Below the pieces are notes generated by a model that saw nothing but the letters and a program-made list of their open reading frames with translations, ran no database searches and was not told where the DNA came from. Shown in pieces: positions 28,095-36,257 of a stretch of DNA of 64,000 nt. The position numbers and the translations under genes are program-made. How positions within the stretch are numbered: position 1 is the stretch's first letter; each line of letters starts with the position of its first letter. The DNA comes from Burkholderia contaminans (GTDB lineage: Bacteria > Pseudomonadota > Gammaproteobacteria > Burkholderiales > Burkholderiaceae): positions 3,100,001 through 3,164,000 of the forward strand of contig NZ_CP090640.1 of the NCBI RefSeq assembly GCF_029633825.1, in the 5' to 3' direction.

Positions 28095-29762
28095 ATGACC
28101 ATCCGCAAGCTGACCGACACGCTGTCGGTCTCGCCGCAGATCGCGGCGGCCGACCTGCCCGCGCTTCACGCGGCCGGCATTCGCGCGATCATCTGCAACC
28201 GCCCCGACGGCGAAGGCCCCGACCAGCCGACCGTCACCGAGATCCGCGCGGCCGCCGCGCCGCTCGGCATCGACGTGCATTACCTGCCGGTCGATACCGG
28301 CAAGGTGACCGACGACCAGGCCGCGCAGTTCGGCGCGCTCGTCGCGTCGCTCGACGGCCCGGTGCTCGCGTACTGCCGCAGCGGGACGCGCTCGGCCACG
28401 CTGTGGGCGCTGTCGCAAGCCGGCCTGCGTCCGCTGAACGACATCGTCGCGACGGCCGGCGCAGCCGGCTACGACCTGCGCGCGCTCGCGTCGCGGGTCG
28501 TGCAAGGCGGCAGGCAGGCGGCGCCGGCCGTCGACGCGCGGCACGACATCGTGATCGTCGGTGCGGGCGCGGCCGGCATCGCGGTCGCGTCGAGCCTGCT
28601 CTCGCGCGATGCGTCGCTCGACATCGCCGTGATCGATCCGGCCGACGTCCACTACTACCAGCCTGGCTGGACGATGGTCGGCGCGGGCGTGTTCCAGCCC
28701 GGGACCACTGCGCGCCGGATGACCGACGTGCTGCCGCGCGGCGTGCAGCACATCCAGGCCGCCGTCGCGGGCTTCGAGCCCGACGCGCACACGGTCGTGC
28801 TCGACGGATGCCGCCGCATCGGGTATCGCAAGCTCGTCGTGTGCCCGGGGCTCAAGCTCGACTGGCACGCGATCGAAGGCCTGGCCGACACGCTTGGCCG
28901 CAACGGCGTCACGTCGAACTACCGCTACGATCTCGCGCCGTACACGTGGGAGCTGGTCCGCGCGTTCCGCGGCGGCAACGCGCTCTTCACGCAGCCGCCG
29001 ATGCCGATCAAGTGCGCGGGCGCACCGCAGAAGGCGATGTACCTGTCGTGCGACCACTGGCGGCGCGCGGGCCGACTCGAAGCCGCGAACGTCGAGTTCC
29101 TGAATGCGGGCGCCGCGCTGTTCGGCGTCGCCGACTACGTGCCCGCGCTGATGGAATACGTGAAAAGCTACGACATCGCGCTGTCGTTCGGCCACAACCT
29201 CGTCGCGATCGACGGGCCCGCGCGCCGCGCGACATTCACACGCGCACTGCCGGACGGCGGCAAGGAAACCGTCGTGCGTCCGTTCGACATGATTCACGTC
29301 GTGCCGCCGCAGAAGGCGCCCGACTTCGTGCGTTCGAGCCCGCTCGCCGACACGGCCGGCTGGATCGACGTCGATCCGGCGACCCTGCGGCACAAGCAGT
29401 ATCCGGACGTCTACGCGCTCGGCGACGCCACCAACACGACCAATGCGAAAACGGCCGCGGCCGCCCGCAAGCAGGCGCCCGTCGTCGCGCACAACCTGCT
29501 CGCGTCGCTCGGCCGCGCGCACGGCGACGCCGCGTACGACGGCTACGGGTCGTGCCCACTCACCGTCGAGCGCGGCAAGATCGTGCTCGCCGAATTCCTG
29601 TACGGCGGCAAGGTCGCGCCGACCTTCCCCGCGTGGCTGATCGACGGCAAGCGTCCGTCGCGGCTCGCGTGGCTGCTGAAGGAGCGCATCCTGCCGCCGC
29701 TTTACTGGAAGGCGATGCTCAAGGGCCGCGAATGGCTCGCGAAGCCCGCGATCGTGCGTTGA
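28095..29762 (+). CDS. DUF442 (rhodanese/phosphatase-like)-sulfide:quinone oxidoreductase fusion
   Basis: This 555-residue two-domain protein starts with a TIGR01244/DUF442 domain (about residues 1-130) having the CRSGTRS active-site loop with Cys94. From about residue 150 it is an SQR-like flavoprotein. FAD binding is shown by DIVIVGAGAAGIAVAS and the late VYALGDATNTTNAKTAAAARKQ. A redox-active cysteine is likely in MPIKCAGAPQKAMYLSC. The ATG at 28095 has GGAGA upstream. The enzyme would oxidise sulfide to sulfane sulfur using quinone; the DUF442 part is thought to help transfer that sulfur. The gene sits 34 bases after the dioxygenase gene. Confidence 0.87.
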   Translation: MTIRKLTDTLSVSPQIAAADLPALHAAGIRAIICNRPDGEGPDQPTVTEIRAAAAPLGIDVHYLPVDTGKVTDDQAAQFGALVASLDGPVLAYCRSGTRSATLWALSQAGLRPLNDIVATAGAAGYDLRALASRVVQGGRQAAPAVDARHDIVIVGAGAAGIAVASSLLSRDASLDIAVIDPADVHYYQPGWTMVGAGVFQPGTTARRMTDVLPRGVQHIQAAVAGFEPDAHTVVLDGCRRIGYRKLVVCPGLKLDWHAIEGLADTLGRNGVTSNYRYDLAPYTWELVRAFRGGNALFTQPPMPIKCAGAPQKAMYLSCDHWRRAGRLEAANVEFLNAGAALFGVADYVPALMEYVKSYDIALSFGHNLVAIDGPARRATFTRALPDGGKETVVRPFDMIHVVPPQKAPDFVRSSPLADTAGWIDVDPATLRHKQYPDVYALGDATNTTNAKTAAAARKQAPVVAHNLLASLGRAHGDAAYDGYGSCPLTVERGKIVLAEFLYGGKVAPTFPAWLIDGKRPSRLAWLLKERILPPLYWKAMLKGREWLAKPAIVR

Positions 29763-29780
29763 ACGGAGCCCGATGACGTC

Positions 29781-30587
29781 ATGCTGATTTCCCTCGTCCT
29801 CGGTGGTTTCGTCGGCGCCGTGCTCGGCCTGACCGGCGCCGGCGGCGGCATCCTCGCGGTGCCGGCGCTCGTCGTCGGCATGAGCTGGCCGATGCAGCAG
29901 GCCACGCCCGTCGCGCTCGTCGCGGTGGCCGGCAGCGCCGCCCTCGGCGCGCTCGAAGGTTTCCGCCGCGGGCTCGTGCGCTATCGCGCGGCGTTGCTGA
30001 TGGCCGTGGCCGGCGTGCCGCTGACCACGCTCGGCGTGCGGCTTGCGCACGTGCTGCCGCAGCGCCTGCTGCTCGCGTTGTTCGCGCTGACGATGCTGGT
30101 CGTTGCCGGCCGCCTGTTGTTGCAGGCGCTGCGGCATGCGCCGGTCGACGCGGAAGCGTCGCCGCTGTGCGTCGGCCGCATCAACCCCGATACCGGCCGG
30201 CTCGTGTGGTCCTGGCCCGTGGGCGTCGCGCTGGCATCGACCGGCGCGATGACGGGTCTGATGACGGGCTTGCTCGGCGTCGGCGGCGGCTTCGTGATCG
30301 TGCCGATGCTGCGCAAATTCACGAACGTGTCGATGCACGGCGTCGTCGCGACGTCGCTGATGGTGATCGCGCTCGTCGGCACGGGCGGCGTGTTCGCCAC
30401 GCTCTTGTCCGGCACACGCGCGCCGCTCGACGTGACGCTGTGGTTCACCGTTGCGACCGCGCTCGGCATGGCCGCCGGCCGCGGCGCGTCGCGCCACCTC
30501 GCCGCGCGGCACGTGCAGGCCGGGTTCGCGGCCGTGCTCGTGTGCGTCGCGCTCGGGCTTTTGGCGAAGGCGGCGTTCGGCGCGTAA
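29781..30587 (+). CDS. TauE/SafE-family sulfite/sulfur-anion exporter
   Basis: This 268-residue inner-membrane protein has about eight helices and the two family repeats: GAVLGLTGAGGGILAVPALV near the N-terminus and GLMTGLLGVGGGFVIVPML near residue 170. It follows the SQR fusion by 18 bases and ends the operon before a bidirectional terminator. In this context it most likely exports sulfite, the product of persulfide dioxygenase. The substrate is inferred. Confidence 0.85.
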   Translation: MLISLVLGGFVGAVLGLTGAGGGILAVPALVVGMSWPMQQATPVALVAVAGSAALGALEGFRRGLVRYRAALLMAVAGVPLTTLGVRLAHVLPQRLLLALFALTMLVVAGRLLLQALRHAPVDAEASPLCVGRINPDTGRLVWSWPVGVALASTGAMTGLMTGLLGVGGGFVIVPMLRKFTNVSMHGVVATSLMVIALVGTGGVFATLLSGTRAPLDVTLWFTVATALGMAAGRGASRHLAARHVQAGFAAVLVCVALGLLAKAAFGA

Positions 30588-30699
30588 GGCGGCGCGCGAC
30601 CGGGCGCGGGAATCGAACCCGCGTCCCGCCCGCGACGCCCCTCGTCCGTCGCAATCGCGTACTGACCGGCGCCGATCCACACGCAGCGCCACCAAACAA

Positions 30700-30739
30700 A
30701 ACGCCCGGCCCGACTCGTCGTCGGCACCGGGCGTTTTTT
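30700..30739. terminator. Bidirectional rho-independent terminator
   Basis: AACGCCCGG (30700-30708) pairs with CCGGGCGTT (30727-30735). T runs follow on the plus strand (to 30739), and an A-rich run precedes on the left, giving T on the minus strand. It separates the TauE gene from the convergent putrescine transporter genes. Confidence 0.85.
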
Positions 30740-30764
30740 AACCGCAGCGGTCACAACCTGAACC

Positions 30765-31586
30765 TCAGGTCGCGAACCCCGCCATCCGCTTGCGTTCCTG
30801 GCGCAGCATCACGAAGTTCGCGATCACGACACCGGCCGTCACCGCGACGATGAACAGCGTCGCGAGCGCGTTCATCTCCGGGTTCAGCCCCAGCCGCACG
30901 CGCGAAAACACCACGAGCGGCAGCGTCGTCGAGCCGGGGCCCGACAGGAACGCCGACAGCACGAGATCATCGATCGACAGCGTGAACGACAGCAGCCAGC
31001 CCGCGATCAGCGCCTGCGAAATCAGCGGCAGCGTGATCGTGAAGAACACCTTCAGCGGCGTCGCGCCGAGATCGAGCGCGGCTTCTTCCAGCGACGGGTT
31101 CAGCTCGCGCACGCGCGACTGCACGATGATCGCGACGTACGAGATGCACAGCATCACGTGGCCGAGCCAGATCGTGAACACACCGCGCTCGGCCGGCCAG
31201 CCGATCCACTTCGCGAGCTCGATGAACAGCAGCAGCAGCGAGATCCCCTGGATCACCTCGGGAATCACGAGCGGCGCGTTGATCATCCCGCTGAACAGCG
31301 CGAAGCCGCGAAAGCGCCCCATCCGCGCGAGCACGAAGCCGGCCCACGTGCCGATGAACACCGACGCGAACGCGGTCAGCACGCCGATCTTCAGCGACAG
31401 CCACGCGGCCGTCAGCAGTTCGTCGTCCTCGACGAGCGCCGCGTACCAGCGGAACGAGAAGCCCGACCACACGGTGACGAGCTTCGACTCGTTGAACGAA
31501 TAGACGATCAGGCTGATGATCGGGATATACAGGAACGCGAAGCCGGCAAACAGCGCCGCGAACTGCAGGTAACGATTCGGCTTCAT
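30765..31586 (-). CDS. potI: Putrescine/polyamine ABC transporter permease
   Basis: This 273-residue permease has six helices and the EAA cytoplasmic loop (SLEEAALDLGATPLKVFFTITLP read in part: EEAALDLGATP), which contacts the ATPase. The ATG at 31586 overlaps the potH stop (ATGA). It is the last gene of potF-G-H-I and matches E. coli PotI in order and size. The imported polyamine is inferred from the set. Confidence 0.88.
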   Translation of the reverse strand: MKPNRYLQFAALFAGFAFLYIPIISLIVYSFNESKLVTVWSGFSFRWYAALVEDDELLTAAWLSLKIGVLTAFASVFIGTWAGFVLARMGRFRGFALFSGMINAPLVIPEVIQGISLLLLFIELAKWIGWPAERGVFTIWLGHVMLCISYVAIIVQSRVRELNPSLEEAALDLGATPLKVFFTITLPLISQALIAGWLLSFTLSIDDLVLSAFLSGPGSTTLPLVVFSRVRLGLNPEMNALATLFIVAVTAGVVIANFVMLRQERKRMAGFAT

Positions 31587-32509
31587 CGACGGCCTCCCTG
31601 CTCTTTCGCCTGGAAGTGCTGGAACATCGCCATCGGCACGAGCAGCAGCAGCACCATCGCGCAGGTCACCGCCGACGCCATCGGCCAGTCTGCGTTGTTG
31701 AAGAACTCGTTCCACATCACGCGGCCGATCATCAGCGTGTTCGCGCCGCCGAGCAGCTCGGGAATCACGTACTCGCCGACCGCCGGGATGAACACGAGCA
31801 GGCAGCCCGCGATGATCCCGTTCTTCGACAGCGGCAGCGTGATCTGCACGAACGCCTTCCACGGCCTGGCGCCGAGGTCGTACGCGGCTTCCAGCAGGCG
31901 CAGGTCCATCTTCACGAGGTGCGCATACAACGGCATCACGAGGAACGGCAGGTACGAATAGACCATCCCGATGTACACCGCGTAGTTGGTGCGATACAGC
32001 TCGATCGGCGTATGCGTGAGCCCGATCCACATCAGGAAGTTGTTCAGCAGCCCGTTGTTCTTCAGGATGCCGATCCATGCATACACGCGGATCAGGAACG
32101 ACGTCCAGAACGGCAGCATCACGCCCATCATCAGCAGGTTGCGGGTCGCCGGGTTCGAGCGCGCGATGTAGTACGCCATCGGATAGCCGATCAGCAGGCA
32201 CAGCAGCGTCGTGATCGCGGCCACCCACACCGAATTCACGTAGGTCGCGAAATACAGGCTGTCCGTGAACAGGAACGCGTAGTGCGACAGGTTCAGCGCG
32301 ACGTGCACGACGCCGTCCGCGTACGACGCGAGTTCCGTATACGGCGGGATGCCGAGCTGCAGCTCCGCGAAACTGATCTTCACGACCAGCACGAACGGCA
32401 CGAGGAAGAACAGCACGAGCCACGTGAACGGGCCAGCCACGACCGCCGTGGCGCCCGTCAGGTTGAAGCGCCGCACCGGCCACGAAAGCATGGACTTGAA
32501 CGTGGTCAT
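31583..32509 (-). CDS. potH: Putrescine/polyamine ABC transporter permease
   Basis: This 308-residue permease has a long N-terminal helix and six-helix core (GPFTWLVLFFLVPFVLVVKI; MLPFWTSFLIRVYAWIG). The EAA loop is LLEAAYDLGARPWKAF. The ATG at 32509 overlaps the ATPase stop by 4 bases and its own stop overlaps potI, so all three are translationally coupled. It forms the membrane heterodimer with PotI. Confidence 0.88.
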   Translation of the reverse strand: MTTFKSMLSWPVRRFNLTGATAVVAGPFTWLVLFFLVPFVLVVKISFAELQLGIPPYTELASYADGVVHVALNLSHYAFLFTDSLYFATYVNSVWVAAITTLLCLLIGYPMAYYIARSNPATRNLLMMGVMLPFWTSFLIRVYAWIGILKNNGLLNNFLMWIGLTHTPIELYRTNYAVYIGMVYSYLPFLVMPLYAHLVKMDLRLLEAAYDLGARPWKAFVQITLPLSKNGIIAGCLLVFIPAVGEYVIPELLGGANTLMIGRVMWNEFFNNADWPMASAVTCAMVLLLLVPMAMFQHFQAKEQGGRR

Positions 32510-33666
32510 GACGTCAGCACCACGCCGGCCGTCGCGCTCCAGCGCACGTAGATCTCGTCGCCGAGCGCCGGCGTGTCGAGCTCCGAAATCGCGAGGCTCG
32601 ACACGTTCGCGATCACCGTCTTGCCGCCGTCGAGCTTCACGTGATACAGCGAGTAGCCGCCCATGTAAGCGACGTTGCTGATGCGGCCGCGCGCCCAGTT
32701 GAACGCGCCTTCGGGCGGCTTGCGCGTGAGCGCGATCCGTTCGGGGCGCACCGACACCGTGACCGGCATCCCGAGCGGGCCCGAGATCCCGTGGCTCACG
32801 TACAGCCGGCTCGGCAGCTCCGGCGACTCGATGTACACGTGATCGGGTTCGTCCTCGACGGTCACGCCGTCGAACAGGTTCGTCGAGCCGATGAATTCGG
32901 CCGAGAAGCGGCTGTTCGGATATTCGTACACTTCGTTCGGCGAGCCGATCTGCACGATCTGGCCTTCGCTCATCACCGCGAGGCGATTGGCCATCGTCAT
33001 CGCTTCTTCCTGGTCGTGCGTGACCATGATGCAGGTGACGCCGACCTTCTGCAGGATGTTGACGAGCTCGATCTGCGTGCGCTGGCGGATCTGCTTGTCG
33101 AGCGCGGACATCGGCTCGTCGAGCAGCAGCAGCTTCGGCCGCTTGACCAGCGAGCGCGCGAGCGCGACGCGCTGCTGCTGGCCGCCGGACAGCTGATGCG
33201 GCTTGCGCTTCGCGTACTTGCTCATCTGCACGAGTTCCAGCGCCGATGCGACGCGCGCCTTCAGCTCGGCCTTCGGCGTGCCTTCCTGCTTGAGACCGAA
33301 CGCAACGTTCGACTCGACCGACATGTGCGGGAACAGCGCATACGACTGGAACATCATGTTCACGGGCCGCTTGTACGGCGGCATCTGCGCGAGGTCCTCG
33401 CCATCGATCAGGATCTTGCCCGACGTGACCGTCTCGAGGCCGGCGAGCATCCGCAGCAACGTCGACTTGCCGCAGCCCGAGCTGCCGAGCAGCGCGAACA
33501 GCTCGCCCTGGCGCACGGTCAGGTTGACGCTGCGCACGGCTTCGGTGTCGCCGAATTTCTTGACGACGTCGACGATCTGGACAAAGGACTCGGCGCGCGC
33601 ATCGGCGCCGGAGGAGGAAACGGAGGACGGCGCGCCCGCGACCGGCGCACCCGACTGGCTATTCAT
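32506..33666 (-). CDS. potG: Putrescine/polyamine ABC transporter ATPase
   Basis: This 386-residue ATPase has a long N-terminal extension before the nucleotide-binding domain, as in PotG. Walker A is GSSGCGKST, the signature LSGGQQQR, Walker B LLLLDEP and the H-loop VTHDQEEA. A C-terminal TOBE-like regulatory domain covers about residues 275-380. The start at 33666 gives MNSQSGAPVAGAPSSV, an Ala/Ser-rich lead that could be shorter in reality. A hairpin lies in the gap to potF. Confidence 0.9.
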   Translation of the reverse strand: MNSQSGAPVAGAPSSVSSSGADARAESFVQIVDVVKKFGDTEAVRSVNLTVRQGELFALLGSSGCGKSTLLRMLAGLETVTSGKILIDGEDLAQMPPYKRPVNMMFQSYALFPHMSVESNVAFGLKQEGTPKAELKARVASALELVQMSKYAKRKPHQLSGGQQQRVALARSLVKRPKLLLLDEPMSALDKQIRQRTQIELVNILQKVGVTCIMVTHDQEEAMTMANRLAVMSEGQIVQIGSPNEVYEYPNSRFSAEFIGSTNLFDGVTVEDEPDHVYIESPELPSRLYVSHGISGPLGMPVTVSVRPERIALTRKPPEGAFNWARGRISNVAYMGGYSLYHVKLDGGKTVIANVSSLAISELDTPALGDEIYVRWSATAGVVLTS

Positions 33667-33699
33667 GATGTGCTGCTTCTCTCCTGCGTTGAACGAACA

Positions 33700-33724
33700 A
33701 AGCCCCCGGGGGCACCAGGGGCTT
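33700..33724 (-). terminator. Intercistronic hairpin between potF and potG
   Basis: AAGCCCC (33700-33706) pairs with GGGGCTT (33718-33724). Read leftward the stem is followed by TTGTT. It may act as partial terminator or 3' end stabiliser, so that the binding protein is made in excess of the membrane complex. Confidence 0.6.
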
Positions 33725-33752
33725 CATGACTGCTGATTCACTCCGGCTCGCG

Positions 33753-34847
33753 TCAGCGGCCCGACTTCAGCTCGGTCCACAGACGCGTCTGCAGACGCTG
33801 GATTTCAGGCGGCAGCGGCTTGAGCAGGAACAGCGTCTTCACGACGTCGGCCGGCGGATAGACGGCCGGGTCGTTCGCGACGTCGGGCCGCACGTACTTG
33901 CGGGCCTCTGCGTTGGCGCTCGGGTAGTACACCGCGTTCGTGATCGCCGCGTGCACCTTCGGATCCTCGATGTAGTTGATCCACTGCAGCGCGGCATCCT
34001 TGTTCTTCGCGTCCTTCGGGATCGCCATCACGTCGAACCACACCGGGGCGCCGCCCTTCGGGATGTAGTACTCGACCTTGTACGGCTTCTTCGCTTCCAG
34101 CGCGCGATGCTTGGCGATCACGACGTCGCCCGACCAGCCGAACGCGAAGCAGATGTCGCCGCCGACCAGGTCGTTGATGTAGCCCGACGAGTTGAATTGC
34201 GTGATGTACGGGCGGATCTTCTTCAGCACGTCCATCGCGGCCTTGTAGTCGGCCGGGTTCGTGCTCATCGGATCCTTGCCGATGTAGTGCAGCGTCGCCG
34301 CGAACATCTGGTCGGGTGCGTCGAGCACCGACACGCCGCAGGTCTTCAGCTTCGCGATGTTTTCCGGCTTGAACAGGATGTCCCAGTTGTCGAGCGGCAC
34401 CTTGCCGAGCGCCTGCTGCGCCTTCGTCAGGTTGTATGCGAGACCGGTCGTGCCGTACGCCCAGGGCACCGAGTACTTGTTGCCCGGATCGGCGCCGGCG
34501 ACGAGCGCCATCAGTTGCGGATCGAGGTACTTGAGGTTCGGCAGCTTCGACTTGTCGAGCGGCGCGAAGATGCCGGCGGCGATCTGCTTGCCCGCGTAGT
34601 TGCTGGTCGGCACGACGATGTCGTAGCCCGAGCTGCCCGTCAGCAGCTTCGCCTGCAGCGTGTCGTCGCTGTCGTAGTTGTCGTAGCGGACCTTGACACC
34701 CGCCTGCTTCTCGAAGTTCGGGATCGTGTCCTTCGCAATGTAGTCCGACCAGTTATAGACATTGAGCTGCGTATCCTTCGCCGCTGCCGCCGATGCACCC
34801 ACGCACAGCGCGAGCGCTGCGAACCGGCCCACTACCTTTGCTTTCAT
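33753..34847 (-). CDS. potF: Periplasmic putrescine-binding protein
   Basis: This 364-residue secreted binding protein has a signal peptide (MKAKVVGRFAALALCVGASA, mature after AAAA). The mature protein opens LNVYNWSDYI, the hallmark of PotD/PotF. Polyamine-pocket features include the tryptophans in NWSDYI, WAYGTTGLAYN and FAFGWSGDV, with acidic residues nearby. The gene is the first of the pot operon. It is separated from potG by 86 bases with a hairpin. Confidence 0.9.
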   Translation of the reverse strand: MKAKVVGRFAALALCVGASAAAAKDTQLNVYNWSDYIAKDTIPNFEKQAGVKVRYDNYDSDDTLQAKLLTGSSGYDIVVPTSNYAGKQIAAGIFAPLDKSKLPNLKYLDPQLMALVAGADPGNKYSVPWAYGTTGLAYNLTKAQQALGKVPLDNWDILFKPENIAKLKTCGVSVLDAPDQMFAATLHYIGKDPMSTNPADYKAAMDVLKKIRPYITQFNSSGYINDLVGGDICFAFGWSGDVVIAKHRALEAKKPYKVEYYIPKGGAPVWFDVMAIPKDAKNKDAALQWINYIEDPKVHAAITNAVYYPSANAEARKYVRPDVANDPAVYPPADVVKTLFLLKPLPPEIQRLQTRLWTELKSGR

Positions 34848-35271
34848 CCCGTTCTCCCTACGGCCGGACCGTGTGTCCGGCTGCCGTCTGCCTCGTCATG
34901 ACGGCGCATTCTGGCGCGCCGCCCCTCGAAAACCCCGAAAACTACCATCATTCGCGCCCCGTCACAAAAAAATCATGCCGGTGTCGCGCAAACGGAACAG
35001 ATTCCCGCTGCCGGCCAGGCTGGCTGCCCGTGCGGCGAGGCGTTCCCGGGGAATTCTATCGGGTAATCGGCGGCTGTCCACCGGGAAAAACGGGCGTCGG
35101 CGCGACCGCGTTCGCCGGTCGGACGCGCGAGCGGCCTGCGCGACCGGGCCCGATGCCGGGCCGCGACGACACGCCCCCGGCGCGCGTACGGCACGCCGGT
35201 CGCCTCCGCCCGGCCGATCGGCCGCGATGGATTAAAATGGCGGCTGACGATTCGACTGCGTGAACCTCCCG
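34848..35271. other. Gene-free gap between potF and the DUF1289 gene
   Basis: This 424-base divergent gap should hold the promoters of both neighbours. A small dyad CCGGAC/GTCCGG lies near 34863-34880. I see no convincing small gene. Reading frames across it are Arg/Pro-rich out-of-frame translations. Confidence 0.5.
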
Positions 35272-35475
35272 ATGGCCTCCAATCTCCACGACCTGCCCGA
35301 CAGCCCCTGCATCGGCGTGTGCTCGACCCTCTTCGACGAAGTCTGCAAGGGCTGCGGCCGCACGGCCGCCGAAGTGTCGAACTGGGTGTTCCTGAGCGAC
35401 GAAGAGAAGCGCGTGGTGTGGGAGCGCATCTCGCGCGAAGGCACCGCGATGCGCTTCCAGTACGACAAGCTGTAA
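35272..35475 (+). CDS. DUF1289-family cysteine-rich small protein
   Basis: This 67-residue protein has the family pattern SPCIGVCSTLFDEVCKGCGR, four cysteines that probably bind a metal, followed by a WERISREG-type helix. ATG 35272 is chosen; a GTG 12 bases upstream is in frame and possible. Function of the family is unknown. Confidence 0.75.
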   Translation: MASNLHDLPDSPCIGVCSTLFDEVCKGCGRTAAEVSNWVFLSDEEKRVVWERISREGTAMRFQYDKL

Positions 35476-35486
35476 ATCCGCCGCGC

Positions 35487-35519
35487 AAAAAAAGAGCGGC
35501 ATGCCGACCGCCATGCCGC
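35487..35519 (-). terminator. Terminator of the OmpW-type gene
   Basis: GCGGCATG (35496-35503) pairs with CATGCCGC (35512-35519). Read leftward the stem is followed by a run of seven T (AAAAAAA at 35487-35493). It lies 31 bases after the ompW stop. Confidence 0.8.
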
Positions 35520-35550
35520 CAACCCCAACTCTGTTCTTTTCCCTTCGCGT

Positions 35551-36192
35551 CTAGAACTTCATCCCGACGCCCACGCCGACGATCAGCGGATCGATGTGCA
35601 GCGTGCCGATGCCCTTGTCGCCGAGCGTCGCATCGGTACTCATCCAGATCTTCTTCACGTCGACGTTCATGAAGACCTTCTTCGTCAACTGCACGTCCAC
35701 GCCGAACTGCAGCGCGGGGCCGAAGCTGCTCTTGTTGATCGACACGCCCTCGCCGCCGACGTTGAGCCCGTTGTTGTAGAAGTACGTGTAGTTCACGCCC
35801 GCGCCGACATACGGACGCACCTTGCCGGCATGGTTGAAGTGGTACTGCAGCAGCAGCGTCGGCGGCAGCACGCCCACACCGCCGAGATTGCCGATGCTCG
35901 ACGTGAGCTGGTGACGCGACGTGCCGAGGATCAGCTCGACGCCCAGGTAGTCGCGGATCATGTACGTGAAGTCGAGCTCCGGCACGATCGCGTTGTTCAC
36001 GCCGACGTTGAGCGCGCCCAGCGTATCGCTCGCGCGTTCGTTCGGCTGGATGCTGATCGCGCGCAGCCGGACCAGGACATCGCCCTGGTTGATACCGTCG
36101 CCCGGCGAGGCCGCATGCGACAGCGAAGGCATCGCGGCGAAAGCGGCTGCAACGGCAGCAGCGGTGACACAAGTTCGAATCGTTTTATGCAT
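35551..36192 (-). CDS. OmpW-family outer-membrane protein
   Basis: This 213-residue protein has a signal peptide (MHKTIRTCVTAAAVAAAFAA, cleaved after SHA). The mature eight-stranded barrel sequence shows GDVLVRLRAISIQPNE near the start, PELDFTYMIRDYLGVELI and the C-terminal VGVGMKF with a terminal Phe, typical of outer-membrane insertion. OmpW proteins form narrow hydrophobic channels. ATG 36192 has a G-rich site upstream. It is isolated on its own transcript. Confidence 0.88.
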   Translation of the reverse strand: MHKTIRTCVTAAAVAAAFAAMPSLSHAASPGDGINQGDVLVRLRAISIQPNERASDTLGALNVGVNNAIVPELDFTYMIRDYLGVELILGTSRHQLTSSIGNLGGVGVLPPTLLLQYHFNHAGKVRPYVGAGVNYTYFYNNGLNVGGEGVSINKSSFGPALQFGVDVQLTKKVFMNVDVKKIWMSTDATLGDKGIGTLHIDPLIVGVGVGMKF

Positions 36193-36257
36193 GGTACGGA
36201 CCCCCAAAGAATGGTTTCCATTCTCCCTGTAGGGTCTTCTCCTTATCTTGATATCCG

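Noticed and set aside
30590..30700. Possible full tRNA gene on the minus strand
   Set aside because: Only the T-arm is convincing. No matching 5' acceptor, D-arm or anticodon arm could be built.
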